DNA of 64,000 nucleotides from Spinacia oleracea (taxonomy: Eukaryota > Streptophyta > Magnoliopsida > Caryophyllales > Amaranthaceae). The notes beneath the pieces were generated by a model. It was not told the origin of the DNA. It was given only the letters and a program-made list of their open reading frames with translations, and did not search any database. Made by a program: the position numbers and the translations under genes. The stretch spans positions 7,417,747 through 7,481,746 of the forward strand of contig NC_079488.1 in assembly GCF_020520425.1 (NCBI RefSeq). The letters run 5' to 3'. Numbering within the stretch: position 1 is the stretch's first letter; each line of letters begins with the position of its first letter. Of the stretch, positions 1 through 10,639 are shown in pieces.

Positions 1-367
1 AAATAAAACAAAGTGTTAAAAACATTATTAAACGAAATACAACAGAAAGTGTAAATATCATTTTGAAATGGATGTAGTAGTTTTTATCCAGTGCGAATTA
101 ATAGTTTATTAATTTAAAAAATCGGTTATATTGTATCCAATAACTATACTTTAATACGACGTACTCATCAAAGTAGTTTTCATTCACCTGTATTGTTGGT
201 TTATTTATAACCAGTTATTTTCCACTTATTACCCCCAACATCACAAGCTCATCAAAGTTTCTTAATTATTCCGTACCATGCAAATTGTAAGCATAAAGAT
301 CACTGGGAACTAGTAATACATATTTTTTTAATTTGTATTTATGAGATGTGATTTGACAATAATGCAG

Positions 368-801
368 TAATAGATGAGAAGAAACCTGCTGAGTTCTTTA
401 ACAAATTCGTGGAAAAGGCCAAAAAAACCAAGGAGGAGGTTAAAGAACAACTACACAAATTTGCCAATGAAGGAAGCCAAGCATACAAAGCAATAACAAC
501 AACATCAAAAGATCACAAGACTGAGCCACCACAACTACAACCTCTAGAAAAGGCTGTCAATGTTATTGACGAATCAAACGCGCCACCGGTGCCGTTGTCT
601 AGCCTAGCTCAAGGGGTGCAAGATGAAGTAGTCGATGCCGCGACCGGGGCGGTGACTCGGGCGAAAACGGTGGAAACCACTAATCAAGGGGGGGAGCAAG
701 AGGAGGAGAAGAAGATAGAGGTGGAGGATAATTGTGTAACCTCTTTGGCACAAGGACTACAAAAGATTTGTGGTCAATGGAGCAACAAAAAAGAAGACTA
801 G
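368..801 (+). CDS. 3' terminal exon of an unrecognised protein-coding gene (partial)
   Basis: An open frame runs from a plausible acceptor (AG at 366-367) to a TAG at 799-801. The frame is closed by TGA at 349-351, so the exon must begin after that, and no in-frame ATG exists near its start. The first exons would lie left of the window. The encoded tail is about 144 residues, hydrophilic and Lys/Glu/Gln-rich. It has a lysine-rich helical start (FNKFVEKAKKTKEEVKEQL), a Pro-rich middle, an acidic EQEEEKK stretch and a related pair of SLAQG motifs (SLAQGVQ, SLAQGLQ). No signal peptide, membrane segment or known domain is visible. I do not recognise the family. It could be a real 3' exon or a chance open frame; the codon-like composition and the acceptor favour an exon. 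Confidence 0.4.
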
Positions 802-2048
802 TATTTTAATTTTATTTTGTGATGGAATTATGGATATATGTAAATATATCCAATGTTGTATAATTAATTGGTTTTTTTTTTTTTTTTTTGCGTATTTAAT
901 TAACTTTGTATTGGTTACAAGGTTGCATGTATGACCTTGATGGTGTGGAGTGATTGCATTCAAGGGAGATTTGTGAATACCATGATATTAATTGATCTTT
1001 TTATTTGTTCCATTTTCATGCATGCAAATGCAATGCAAAGAAGAAATTAACTTCATAATGATTATATTATTTATATTGATATGCTTCTCTCCCTTCTCCC
1101 CTTCTCTCTCTATGATAGATTTACAACAATTAGGGTTTTTAGGTTGGAAATAGCCTTCAGAAATTTGGCAATTTCCGTCCCTTTAAATTCTCTTCGATTC
1201 TGATTTACTTTTTGTGTTTTCATTTCAATAAAACTACACATTTTCAGTGTAGTACGTACCCATATGGTGGGTTTGATTCTAGCTAAATTTTGTGTGTTTA
1301 GTTTAGTACAAGTTGTTTCTTTGGTAAAGATTTGTGAGGATCGAAAATGAGGTCAATTTTTTGACTACAATCAAACGAATCAGATAGAAATCATATTCAT
1401 CACGGCTATAACAGATTTACAGACGTACCCCCTCATTGAAAAAGGTTGTAAATCACGGCGATATAAAATAGAGAATTTACATAATGTTTGAGAGCAACGG
1501 TCATATATATGGTGAAATGAAGATTTTATTTGATACAATTGTTATGTATTTGTTAGATTCAAATCTTTAAGTAGATTATAACTTTTTATCAATTAATAAA
1601 TTTGATTATAAAAAATAAATATATTGTGCATCAATATTTAATTAATTAGTTGCTCCATGTACTGGTTTTATAATATTAGGTCATGTTCTCTTCACCAAAT
1701 TAATGTTCTCTTCATCAATTATTAATAAGTTGCTACAATATTAGGTGTTGTGTTGGGGCTTTGGAGCCGAAGTCCTGACTCGAACCAAACCCGATTCGAT
1801 CGTCCATTAAACCGGTAATCTCGACGCCCCAATGGAGCCGATTCAAACCAAGACCTGAAGTAGGAGTGACCCGTAATGACCCGATTCGAAACCTATCTAA
1901 ACCACTCGTTTGTCAATTCTATTTTATATTTGACTTATTTTGACTACTATCTGAAAAACTTATCTGTTTATGAAACTGATTTTTTAATCAAAATTTCTTG
2001 TTTGAAATTATTGAATATATTATGCAATGTGTCTGTACTTTTAGTGGT
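802..2048. other. AT-rich intergenic spacer
   Basis: This stretch has no convincing coding frame. It contains a T-run near 872-889 and a CT-rich tract near 1085-1115. A moderately GC-rich patch at about 1745-1880 repeats CCCGATTCGA-like words, which suggests decayed repeat DNA. Confidence 0.5.
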
Positions 2049-2061
2049 GAAGTTAAGTGCG
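2049..2061. repeat. LINE target-site duplication, left copy
   Basis: The 13-mer GAAGTTAAGTGCG directly abuts the T-run at 2062-2077, which is the poly(A) tail of the minus-strand LINE. The identical 13-mer is found at 8971-8983 next to the LINE 5' end. Confidence 0.9.
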
Positions 2062-2104
2062 TTTTTTTTTTTTTTTTGACAGCTATTACAAACTAAGAGC
2101 AACA

Positions 2105-2386
2105 TTAGTCTCCCTTTCTCTTCTGGGTTGCGAGATTGTGGGCCTTAATAACTTGATGTCTGTCTACTTTAATACACACACAATAATCTATATTACCTAT
2201 TAAACGATGAATCTCCTCAATAATTCTGGCTATGTTTGTAGTTGCTCTTGACGAGTTTTGGATGGCTTGAATCGCTTCTCTACAGTCAGTTTTGATGATG
2301 ATATTATTTGCAGTGCCTTTTGCTTGTTGAAGACCTTCCAATATAGCATAGCACTCTGCTTGTAACGGGTCATGAGCAAAAATCCT
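2105..2386 (-). pseudogene. RNase H tail of LINE ORF2, cut off by an in-frame stop
   Basis: Downstream of the TAA at 2387-2389 and in the same frame as ORF2, the translation continues FAHDPLQAECYAILEGLQQA, then a TDCREAIQAI segment. These are typical of the RVT_3/RNase H domain found in plant LINEs, including the TDC...A motif. It ends at 2105. No frameshift is needed to connect it; only the stop intervenes. The remnant is probably untranslated unless the stop is read through. Confidence 0.75.
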
Positions 2387-5300
2387 TTAAGCCCCCTTGA
2401 CTCGCGGAACACAATCCGTCTCCTCCTCCCAGCCAATCGCAGCACTCCATTGATTATTCGATCCCCTTTTTCTAGTCTTCCACGAGGCATCCACAACTAT
2501 GGAGATGAAGTCCCCTGTCATGCAACGTCCTTTCCTAAAAATAGCAGGTGGTTGTATATGGTGTGAACCAAAATTTGCAGCTTGGGCCATCTTCGAGTCT
2601 TGCTGCATCTGCATTGCTTTCTCCCATCTCTGGACATGTGACTGTGCACCATGAAGAACTCCTTCCACATTAGCACTCATGCCTCTGAACAATATCTCAT
2701 TTCTATGTAGCCATATAGACCACAATGTTGTTGTAAATGTAATCAACCTCCTTGAATCATCTCCATCCTGTCGAACAAATAACATGAAAAAATTCGTGAT
2801 CCATTGTTGGATTGTGATGTTAGTCGAGTTGCACGCAACAATGCCTAAAGGGCTACTTCTCCAAATTCTTTGTGATATATCGCAAGACCTCAGCAAATGG
2901 TCTTGAGTTTCTTGGTAATTGTTGCAAAGAGGACAAAGCTTCGAGGTGATTATCCCTCTCTTCTGAAGGTTCTCCATTGTTGGCAGGATATTTTGCATTA
3001 TTTTCCATAGGAAGTGTTTCCATATTGGTAATAACTTGCTATGCCACAAAGCCCTCCAAAAATTTGTGTGGCGTAAGGGACCAATTTGAGAGTCATTCAT
3101 AAGGAACCAGTAGCCAGACTTGAATGAGTACACTCCGCTCTTAGTTTTCGACCAACAGAATTTATCCTCCGTATCCACAGAAGGGATGTGGATGGCTAGG
3201 ATAGCTTCAGCATCCGTGGCCGAGAAAGATCTCCAAACAATGCCCGCGTTCCATCTCCTATCTGAAGTCATTAAGTTTGAAACCTTTGCATCCGTTTGAA
3301 GCCAATCTGCAACAAGCTGTCTCTTGTGTATCACATGATCTGTCACCCAAATGTGTTGGTCGATACTAGTGCGCTTCCCATTCCCGATTTGTACCTTCAG
3401 ACCCTTCCGCATAGAGTGAGCAGCTCTTACAAGGCTTCTAGCCCCCCACGAGCAGTTGTAAGGTGTTTTATTATCTGCACCTAGTTGAATGGGGTCGGTA
3501 CCGTACTTGCCATTAAAAACACGACTAACCAACAAGTGGGGCTTAGTATGCATTCTCAATCCCTGGCGAGCAAGAAGCGCTTGATTCAATTTCCCCACAT
3601 CCTTCATCCCTAGCCCTCCTTCCCATTTATGCGCATAAAGGACCTCCTTCCGCCGCCAATAAACGGGCTTTTTAGAAGCAGAAGAGGCCCACCAGAACTT
3701 AGTGAGGGCTGAAGTGATCTTCTTTAAAATATGTGAAGGGCACATATATATAGCCAGTATATGAGAAGCCATCGCCAACATAACACCATTAATTAGAATA
3801 AGCTTACCTGGGGCGGAAAGGTGGGAAAACTTCCAGGAAGAGATTTTGCAATTTATCTTTTCTAGTATGCCCATGAATCTGTGCGAAGACCGTCCATTAA
3901 CGTCCATTGGACACCCTAAGTAGGAGCCCATTTCTGCCGAAACTTGCACGCCTAAAGGTCTTCTCAGCAACCTCTTAAATCTAGGGGGAGTATTAGGGCT
4001 GAAAAGAATTGATGATTTATCAAAATTAATCATCTCCCCCGACACCATGCAGAACTCGTCAATGCATTTTCTTACGGCCTTGCAAGAATTCGGGGTTTCT
4101 TTGAAGCAAAAGAGGGCGTCGTCCGCAAAAAATAAATGGCTCACTGCCGGAGCATTACGCGCCACTTTTATACCTTGGAGTTCCCCCTCCACTTCTAATC
4201 TTTTTATGCCTTGCGAAAGAGTTTCCATGAGCAGGATAAACAGGTAAGGGGAAAGAGGGTCACCCTGGCGGAGCCCTTTTCCTGACACGATTTTCTTTGT
4301 TGGTTCCCCGTTTACCAAAACCGAATATGTCACCGTAGAAATACATTGATAAATCCATGTAGCCCATTGATCCGGGAAACCCATCTTTGCGATAATCTTC
4401 ATGAGGAACCTCCAACTAACCCTATCATATGCTTTACTAAGATCAACCTTTAGGATGCCTTCGAACCTTCCACCCTTTTTTCGACTTTTAACACTATTAA
4501 CCAACTCATGAGCAATGAAACAATTATCGGCTAACATTCTTCCCGGGACAAAAGCGTTTTGAGTTTCTCCCACCAAGTCTGGTAATATTGTTTTGATTCT
4601 GTTGACCATGCACTTGGAGATGATTTTGTATAGAGAGTTACACAGGCTTATCGGCCTATATTGACCAACACCCTGAGGTCGAGGCTCTTTTGGAATTAGG
4701 GCAATGAAAGTGTTATTTGTTTCCCTTAGCATGCGGCCACCATTGAAGAACGCATTGACCCCCTTGCAGATATCATTGCCCACTATCTCCCAATATTTTT
4801 GGAAGAAAATGGGCGGTACACCATCGGGCCCTGGGGACTTAAGCGGCTTAGAACTGAAAGCTGCAACCTTTATCTCCTCCTTTAAGAATGGCTTATTGAG
4901 CAACTGAATGTGGGCACCAGATAGGCTAGGAAGCCCTTCAAGCCAAACATCTTGCAAATCCGTATGGTCTGTAAGGTCTTCAGAGGTACCTGCGAATAAA
5001 TTAGAGAAAAAAGAGTGGAATTCATGCTTTATATCACGTCCATCAGTTACCCAGCTTCCTTCCTCATTCTGGATTGCTTTGATTGTATTTCTTCCACTAC
5101 GGCACTTAACACTCTTGTAAAAGAAAGATGACGATTGATCGCCATACGCATCCCACTTGGACTTTGCTCTTTGCTTCCAATACCACCATTGTTGTTCCGC
5201 TTTATCCTTGATAGACTTACTCTTGATGACTGCTTCTCTTGCACTTGCTGAATCATAAATATTAGTTTGGAGAGAAGTGAGTTCGTCTTCGAAGTTGTTC

Positions 5301-6202
5301 CAAGTGATCCCCGTCTGTTGGCGGTAGTTAAGGCACCATTTCCTTGCCTTGTTGACAATTAGCTCTAGTCTTCTTTGGATAGAAAACAAACTAGAACCTT
5401 GATACACCATACCCCATGAAGAGTTTATCAATTCATTAATGTCCTCTTTGAACAGGCACCATGCCTCCAACTTATATGGTGTGTTTTTTCGGTCTTTAAC
5501 TGGCGCCATATCAATCATGATTGGGCCATGATCCGAAAGGAAGATTGGGAGGTTAGTGACGCAGGCATCGGGAAATTGTAATCTCCAATTAGGGCAACCA
5601 TAAGCTCTGTCTAATCTTTCAAAAATGGTACCCTCCCCTTCTCTATTATTCGTCCAAGTGTACCGAACTCCCTGGAAAGGCAGTTCAGATAGCCCACATT
5701 CTATTCTCCATTCTATAAAATCTGCCATTCCCCTTATGCTTTGCCTCCCTCCAAGCTTTTGGGAGAGGTGATCAACTTGGTTAATGTCCCCCATGAGGAG
5801 GGTGTTCCCTTTGTTGTTTAAGAGTAGGTTTTGGATCGTCGACCAAACTTGTGCTCGACCATTGATGTACGGGCAGCCATAAACAAACATGATATAGTAG
5901 CTAATATTACTAATCGAAGTGACATTACAGAAGATAACATTTGCATCTACGAAAATGATACTAATATCTACCCGACTAGACCAAGCTAGGAAAAGGCCTC
6001 CACAATTTTCATCAGCATCCCAACCCGAAAAACCTATGAAACCCATCTTAGAGAACTTGGGTTCTAAACTAGCTACTGAAGATTTGGATTCCGAAATAAA
6101 AACAACATCTACGTTACATTTTGCCGTAATATTAGAAAGGAAAGGAAAAATTTGGGATAGAGAATTTTTTGCTTCCCTGCAATTCCAACTAATACATTTC
6201 AT
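2387..6202 (-). CDS. LINE ORF2: AP-type endonuclease and reverse transcriptase
   Basis: This 1,271-residue frame holds an exonuclease/endonuclease/phosphatase-type nicking domain (about residues 1-235; starts MKCISWNCR, MGDIN near 138, SDHGP near 223-227). A reverse transcriptase follows (about 460-740), with KVDLSKAYDRV carrying the first catalytic Asp and FADD at 692-695 as the active-site box. A zf-RVT-like Cys/His region lies at about 1030-1120 (CPLCNN...HLLRSC). This protein would nick target DNA and prime reverse transcription on it. The frame stops at TAA 2387-2389, just after the first RNase H strand (IVVDASW). Reading on in the same frame gives the rest of an RNase H domain, so the stop looks like a nonsense mutation. 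Confidence 0.92.
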   Translation of the reverse strand: MKCISWNCREAKNSLSQIFPFLSNITAKCNVDVVFISESKSSVASLEPKFSKMGFIGFSGWDADENCGGLFLAWSSRVDISIIFVDANVIFCNVTSISNISYYIMFVYGCPYINGRAQVWSTIQNLLLNNKGNTLLMGDINQVDHLSQKLGGRQSIRGMADFIEWRIECGLSELPFQGVRYTWTNNREGEGTIFERLDRAYGCPNWRLQFPDACVTNLPIFLSDHGPIMIDMAPVKDRKNTPYKLEAWCLFKEDINELINSSWGMVYQGSSLFSIQRRLELIVNKARKWCLNYRQQTGITWNNFEDELTSLQTNIYDSASAREAVIKSKSIKDKAEQQWWYWKQRAKSKWDAYGDQSSSFFYKSVKCRSGRNTIKAIQNEEGSWVTDGRDIKHEFHSFFSNLFAGTSEDLTDHTDLQDVWLEGLPSLSGAHIQLLNKPFLKEEIKVAAFSSKPLKSPGPDGVPPIFFQKYWEIVGNDICKGVNAFFNGGRMLRETNNTFIALIPKEPRPQGVGQYRPISLCNSLYKIISKCMVNRIKTILPDLVGETQNAFVPGRMLADNCFIAHELVNSVKSRKKGGRFEGILKVDLSKAYDRVSWRFLMKIIAKMGFPDQWATWIYQCISTVTYSVLVNGEPTKKIVSGKGLRQGDPLSPYLFILLMETLSQGIKRLEVEGELQGIKVARNAPAVSHLFFADDALFCFKETPNSCKAVRKCIDEFCMVSGEMINFDKSSILFSPNTPPRFKRLLRRPLGVQVSAEMGSYLGCPMDVNGRSSHRFMGILEKINCKISSWKFSHLSAPGKLILINGVMLAMASHILAIYMCPSHILKKITSALTKFWWASSASKKPVYWRRKEVLYAHKWEGGLGMKDVGKLNQALLARQGLRMHTKPHLLVSRVFNGKYGTDPIQLGADNKTPYNCSWGARSLVRAAHSMRKGLKVQIGNGKRTSIDQHIWVTDHVIHKRQLVADWLQTDAKVSNLMTSDRRWNAGIVWRSFSATDAEAILAIHIPSVDTEDKFCWSKTKSGVYSFKSGYWFLMNDSQIGPLRHTNFWRALWHSKLLPIWKHFLWKIMQNILPTMENLQKRGIITSKLCPLCNNYQETQDHLLRSCDISQRIWRSSPLGIVACNSTNITIQQWITNFFMLFVRQDGDDSRRLITFTTTLWSIWLHRNEILFRGMSANVEGVLHGAQSHVQRWEKAMQMQQDSKMAQAANFGSHHIQPPAIFRKGRCMTGDFISIVVDASWKTRKRGSNNQWSAAIGWEEETDCVPRVKGA

Positions 6203-8841
6203 TTAACAAACCAAGGCAGATTGAGGCCTGCCGCGCCTTTTGGTTTCAAAATATTGATGCTGACTGCCTTCCCTTTCGCCACCTCCTCCTCCGCATCGAA
6301 GAAACTTTCCCAAATGTCATCATCCTTTGATAGTCCAAATTTAAGCTTTCCTTTACCTGCATACTCCTTCTGAGACTTCACTTTCTTTAGAACCACTGCA
6401 GAGGGGTAGTTGAAAGAGTTTGGGCTTGGATTCTCCTCTGAGCCAGCAACGATTCTTTTGAGGCTAGGTTCTCCCTCTTCACGACCTTGGAGGTCCCTAA
6501 GCACTCCTTCTCTCCACTTTTTTCTACGGGGGCCATTGGCGTCGAGGCGCATTCCAGCCCTCTTCTTGTAAATCATTTTCTTAACCTCATGCTCATAGTA
6601 ATCTGGTTCGATTTCTGAGTAGAAAGACTCATTAGAGTCTGAGTTCGATTCTGAGTCAAGTGCTAACATGCCCAGTTCCATCATAGAATTTAACTCTTGG
6701 GATTTAATGGACGAGGGAGCAGTCGCAAATGAGTTAACCAAGACCGGAGAGTCAATCAGGGGAGAGCTAGGGTTTTCGTCATTATTTGAGGTGATGATTG
6801 GTGGGAGGTTTGAAGAGGAGTGGTAGGGTTCAATTTCACTGGTTTGAGTGGGTTGGGTGACAATCCCAAGGTTAGGGCTAGAAGTTCGACCTTCCTGGCC
6901 CGTTGTGGTGGAGTAGCAAATGTTCGAGATGACAGTAGGACCATTGAATTGTGTGGGTTGAAAGATGGTCAAGGGGATGGACCCGAATTGGAGATTTAAA
7001 CAGGGAGCAGTTACTTGGTTGATGGGCAAGAACGGGTCAGCAAGGGGATTGAGGGGGACCATCATTCTGTCTTTTTCCGAAAGTAGAACAGTTGCGTTTT
7101 CTGAAGAAGAAGAAGACAAACTTAAAGGACTTTCCATTTTTGTGGGTGGTTGAGAAACTAAGAGTTGGTATTGAGTTGGAAGGAATGGAATAATATTTCT
7201 GAGATTTGATTTTGGATTGGGACAAGTCAAAGAAATTGGGTATTTATGGAAATTTCGAATCATCTTTGACTGGAGGTTCAGCTGAAATATGGTTGGGGTG
7301 TTACCATAAATGGAAGTGGGAGTTGGTTGAACCATATTAATACAAAGCATATAAACCGGGAGTTCAAACAGGTCCAACATAAATTCCTTATCCCCCCCAA
7401 ATTGAGTTGTCTCCAAGACAGGGACCGAGGAAGAAGAGATTAGATCACATAAATAACTCTTCCTGAAAAGGCTAACTAGGTTAGCTCTAGGCTTTTTTAA
7501 CAGAACTAATTGCTTACTGACCTTTGAAACACAACCTCCCGTTTCGCAGCAGAAGTTTTGACCAGAAGTGTGACTCTTCGAACCTTGACTCTTTGACTGA
7601 AGATGAACTTCAGTAACTGCACTGTCATCCTCCTTTTGGCCGAGGCCCACAAGTAAAGGCCCTTGAGTTGCCGTTTCGAACTGTAGCGGTGGGATATGCA
7701 ATCTAGCCATCGACGGCAATCCTCTCCGGGATCGGATAGTTTGATCGGTAGTCAAATTTGGCATGGAATGAAGTCTTCGCCGCTGTGGATTATGGCCAGA
7801 TTCTTCCTGCCCATGAACACGTTTCCTCTTTGGTGGACTTCTTGGGATGGGTCGGATTCCCCGTACTGCTGTTGGGGTGGTAGCACTAGCATTAGATGAG
7901 GTATGACGAGGAGGTTGAGATGGTTCATTTCCTTGATGCGGTTCATTATCAGAGCTATCTCCCCCACTTGAGTTGGATGAAGATCCACCCGGCGCCGGTG
8001 CCGGATAAATTCGAAGATCTATCGAGGAAGTTCTGTACTTTTCAACATCTTCCAGGCCCATAATTCTCTTTGTGTACAGAGATGAGTTAGAGCTTTCTTC
8101 CATGAAGTCACGGTCTCTCCCGCAGGCTCCTCTTACTCTAACTTTGATTTTTGTGAGGCCATCTTCAGGTCGAGTTTTACAGTTTGGGCGACGGTGACCT
8201 ATTTTCCCACAGTTCTGGCAGAAGTTAAAAACGCCTTCATATCGGAAGTAAACCCATTTGAAGCTGTTTTGATGGTACTCATAGTAGAAACCTGGGATTA
8301 GAACTTTCTCGGTTGGAATAACCATCTTTGCTCTGATGAAAGCTTTTGGACCGTCCTGCCTAGACGGCACATCAAACCTGATAAGTCTGCCTATTCGTTC
8401 CAGAACCTTATGAGCTACGTGCAAGTTATTTTCAGGTGTAGGCAGCCCCTCCACTCTTACCCACATGTAAGAGTCCCCAAAATCAATATTTGTTGCTGAA
8501 GCTCCTTCATGCCATCCTTTGAATACGAAAAGAGCCCCTTTGTAAGAGGCTGAACCTAACGACATTAGGTTATCTCGGTCTTCCAAGTTCGAACAATAGA
8601 AGAAGAATAGGGCTTTTGTGTATCCCACTTTTTTGACTGAAATTGGACCATTTGATTTCCACTTATGATATATCCAATCTTGGATTTGTGTTTGAGTAAA
8701 TTGCCTGTAGTCTAAGCATTTCCCCACCACCGACAGGGAGTAGCGGTTCGCGGTTGGCGATGAGTCATTAGGCGAATGGTTTAGGATTGCTCCCATCCTT
8801 GGGGGGGATTGACTAGCTGGGTTTGCCATGATTATTAACAA
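6199..8841 (-). CDS. LINE ORF1: DUF4283/zinc-knuckle nucleic-acid-binding protein
   Basis: This 880-residue frame matches ORF1 of plant L1-like LINEs, which bind element RNA to form the ribonucleoprotein. A DUF4283-like region spans about residues 33-200. It is followed by a CCHC zinc knuckle, CQNCGKIGHRRPNC (Cys208, Cys211, His216, Cys221). The rest is Ser/Pro-rich and low-complexity with basic patches (PKRKR), as is usual for these proteins. An internal Met at residue 5 (MANPAS) is an equally plausible start. The stop codon overlaps the ORF2 start as ATGA (6199-6202), which suggests that ORF2 translation depends on termination-reinitiation. Expression and localisation cannot be read from the sequence. 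Confidence 0.88.
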   Translation of the reverse strand: MLIIMANPASQSPPRMGAILNHSPNDSSPTANRYSLSVVGKCLDYRQFTQTQIQDWIYHKWKSNGPISVKKVGYTKALFFFYCSNLEDRDNLMSLGSASYKGALFVFKGWHEGASATNIDFGDSYMWVRVEGLPTPENNLHVAHKVLERIGRLIRFDVPSRQDGPKAFIRAKMVIPTEKVLIPGFYYEYHQNSFKWVYFRYEGVFNFCQNCGKIGHRRPNCKTRPEDGLTKIKVRVRGACGRDRDFMEESSNSSLYTKRIMGLEDVEKYRTSSIDLRIYPAPAPGGSSSNSSGGDSSDNEPHQGNEPSQPPRHTSSNASATTPTAVRGIRPIPRSPPKRKRVHGQEESGHNPQRRRLHSMPNLTTDQTIRSRRGLPSMARLHIPPLQFETATQGPLLVGLGQKEDDSAVTEVHLQSKSQGSKSHTSGQNFCCETGGCVSKVSKQLVLLKKPRANLVSLFRKSYLCDLISSSSVPVLETTQFGGDKEFMLDLFELPVYMLCINMVQPTPTSIYGNTPTIFQLNLQSKMIRNFHKYPISLTCPNPKSNLRNIIPFLPTQYQLLVSQPPTKMESPLSLSSSSSENATVLLSEKDRMMVPLNPLADPFLPINQVTAPCLNLQFGSIPLTIFQPTQFNGPTVISNICYSTTTGQEGRTSSPNLGIVTQPTQTSEIEPYHSSSNLPPIITSNNDENPSSPLIDSPVLVNSFATAPSSIKSQELNSMMELGMLALDSESNSDSNESFYSEIEPDYYEHEVKKMIYKKRAGMRLDANGPRRKKWREGVLRDLQGREEGEPSLKRIVAGSEENPSPNSFNYPSAVVLKKVKSQKEYAGKGKLKFGLSKDDDIWESFFDAEEEVAKGKAVSINILKPKGAAGLNLPWFVK

Positions 8842-8970
8842 AATAGGGGTGTTAGAAGATAAACTTTGATGATGAGAAATAGAAGAAAAGAAGAAAGTTG
8901 AACTGGCTCTATAAAACTTCTAGAGTGAGAGGCTCTCAACTTTTAGAGAGAGAAAACAAAAAAAGATGGA

Positions 8971-8983
8971 GAAGTTAAGTGCG
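8971..8983. repeat. LINE target-site duplication, right copy
   Basis: This is an exact copy of 2049-2061, adjoining the first base of the LINE 5' leader. Confidence 0.9.
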
Positions 8984-9049
8984 TTGGATGAGTATTGTCC
9001 TACATACAAGAAGGAAGATAAAATCTTTAATACATTAATTATTCTTGGT

Positions 9050-9290
9050 GTGCAGCTGGTCTGGACCTACAATTTGGGCTTGGCTTAAATGGGTTGGCTA
9101 TTGCAGATTTGCAGTGCTGATGTATGGGTTGTATATATGCATAATATTTCTCTTTCACTTAATCTGGTCTGATTTTTCTAGTTTTCGATCTGGTTTGGTC
9201 TGAATATTTGTTGTAATTGTTTTTTTACTTTTTCTGGTCTGATGTGGTCTGAACTGGTCTAGTCTAGTATAACTTTTCTGTTCTAATTTA
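9050..9290. repeat. Degenerate CTGGTCTGA-type minisatellite
   Basis: Variants of TCTGGTCTGA occur about six times (near 9056, 9163, 9190, 9234, 9248 and 9257) in an otherwise AT-rich spacer. Spacing is irregular. No open frame or TIR is evident. Confidence 0.4.
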
Positions 9291-9373
9291 ATAAGTAATA
9301 AACATAAAGAGAATATAACAAAGACTTAGAAAATCACTAAAGAGAAATTAAACATACAAAGTATTAAATAATA

Positions 9374-9859
9374 GAAAATTTTGTCAAAAATGACCTTTTT
9401 AAAACACAAAAATTGTGAGAAAGAACCTTTTAAAAAAAAGTTGTGAATGAAAGCCCAATTGGGTTTTTTTGTTGTGAATAAGGACCATAAGCAATTTTAC
9501 GGTGGTCAACGACTGTTTTTCGGCGTTGACCATCACGTGACACGCACGTGTCTTAAATTTTAACAATTTTTTTTAAAAAGTTTCCCTCCAATATTTCCTC
9601 CCACCCTTTACTTACCCCAACTACCCTAAAAAAAAAAGCTTCTCTCTCCTCGATACTCTCTGCTGCTTCTCCTTCCCTTCATCATTAATGACAATTCATT
9701 GCTCCTGCCAGTATTCATTGAACAAGGGTTGTTGAAATAACATTTAAATCATCTCATCATTGATTAAGGTACAAATTCTCTCTCCCTCTGTCATGTCCTA
9801 ATCTTTCTCTTAGTCACATTCATCTTGTATAGTAAAATCAAAAAAAAAAAAAAAAAAAA

Positions 9860-9893
<34 letters not shown>

Positions 9894-10355
9894 GAACCCT
9901 AATTTCAAGAATCCAAAAATTGGAGAAATTTGAGGGGAAAAAATTTGGGCTTTTAGTGTTACCTCGTGCGGAAAGGACCGACGAGCAATTGGGTTGTGCG
10001 AATTTGGTTGATTTCAACTGAGGAGAAGAAATTCGTGGTTGGAAGGAAGAAGAAAATGGCGGAGGAGCAGCAGAGCAGGAGAGAGAAAATCGTTTTTTTT
10101 TTACATCTGAATAACTTAGTTGGGGTTGGGAGAAAATATTGGAGGGAAACTTTTAAAAAAAAAATTGTTAAAATTTAAGACAAGTGCGTGTCACGTAATG
10201 GTCAACGCCGGGAAATAATCGTTAACCACCGGAAAATCGCTTATAGTCCTTATCACAACAAAAAAACTCAATGGGCCTTCTTTCACAACTTTTTTAATTT
10301 TTAAAAGGTTCTTTTTCACAATTTTTGTGTTTTAAAAGGTACTTTCTAATTTTCC
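9374..10355. mobile_element. Non-autonomous MULE-type element with roughly 290-bp terminal inverted repeats
   Basis: The 982-bp element is bounded by the 9-bp direct repeat TAAATAATA (9365-9373 and 10356-10364). A 9-bp duplication is characteristic of Mutator-like elements. The ends are long inverted repeats: the left arm 9374-9660 matches the reverse complement of roughly 10065-10355 with scattered differences. The shared block TTTTAAAACACAAAAATTGTG sits close to each end. The short centre holds a poly(A) run and an (AAT)n microsatellite (about 9838-9890). No transposase frame is present, so mobility would depend on a transposase supplied elsewhere. The 70-residue frame at 9966-10178 lies across one arm and is not a gene. 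Confidence 0.8.
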
Positions 10356-10639
10356 TAAATAATATTCCATCTTATTAGATTAAACATTTAAGGGAGGACT
10401 TACTCCATCTATTCCATACAAATGTTCCAGTTTTAATACTGGGCAGTCTTAAATACTCAAATTTCACAAATAATAATGCCTTTAGTTTTGTATAAGTGAA
10501 ATCACGAAAAAGTTGATATCATAAAAATAAAAATTAATAATATAATACAAATGCAACATGATTTTACATGATAACATCTGTCTTATAATGATTCAATGAA
10601 GGAGAAAAAGTACAATCAACTTTCACCACATAAATAGTA

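Larger units (their letters stand above)
2062..8970 (-). mobile_element. Full-length L1-like LINE (non-LTR retrotransposon) with RNase H region
   Basis: This 6.9-kb element reads on the minus strand. It has a 5' leader of about 130 bp, ORF1 (nucleic-acid binding), ORF2 (endonuclease plus reverse transcriptase), an RNase H-like tail and a poly(A) tail (the T-run 2062-2077). A perfect 13-bp target duplication flanks it (2049-2061 and 8971-8983), so the 5' end appears untruncated. Both main frames are long and open, so insertion is probably fairly recent. One in-frame TAA at 2387-2389 separates the RNase H segment from the rest of ORF2. The element sits in a spacer and interrupts no recognisable gene. 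Order of domains and the DUF4283-type ORF1 match the plant L1 clade. Confidence 0.93.
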
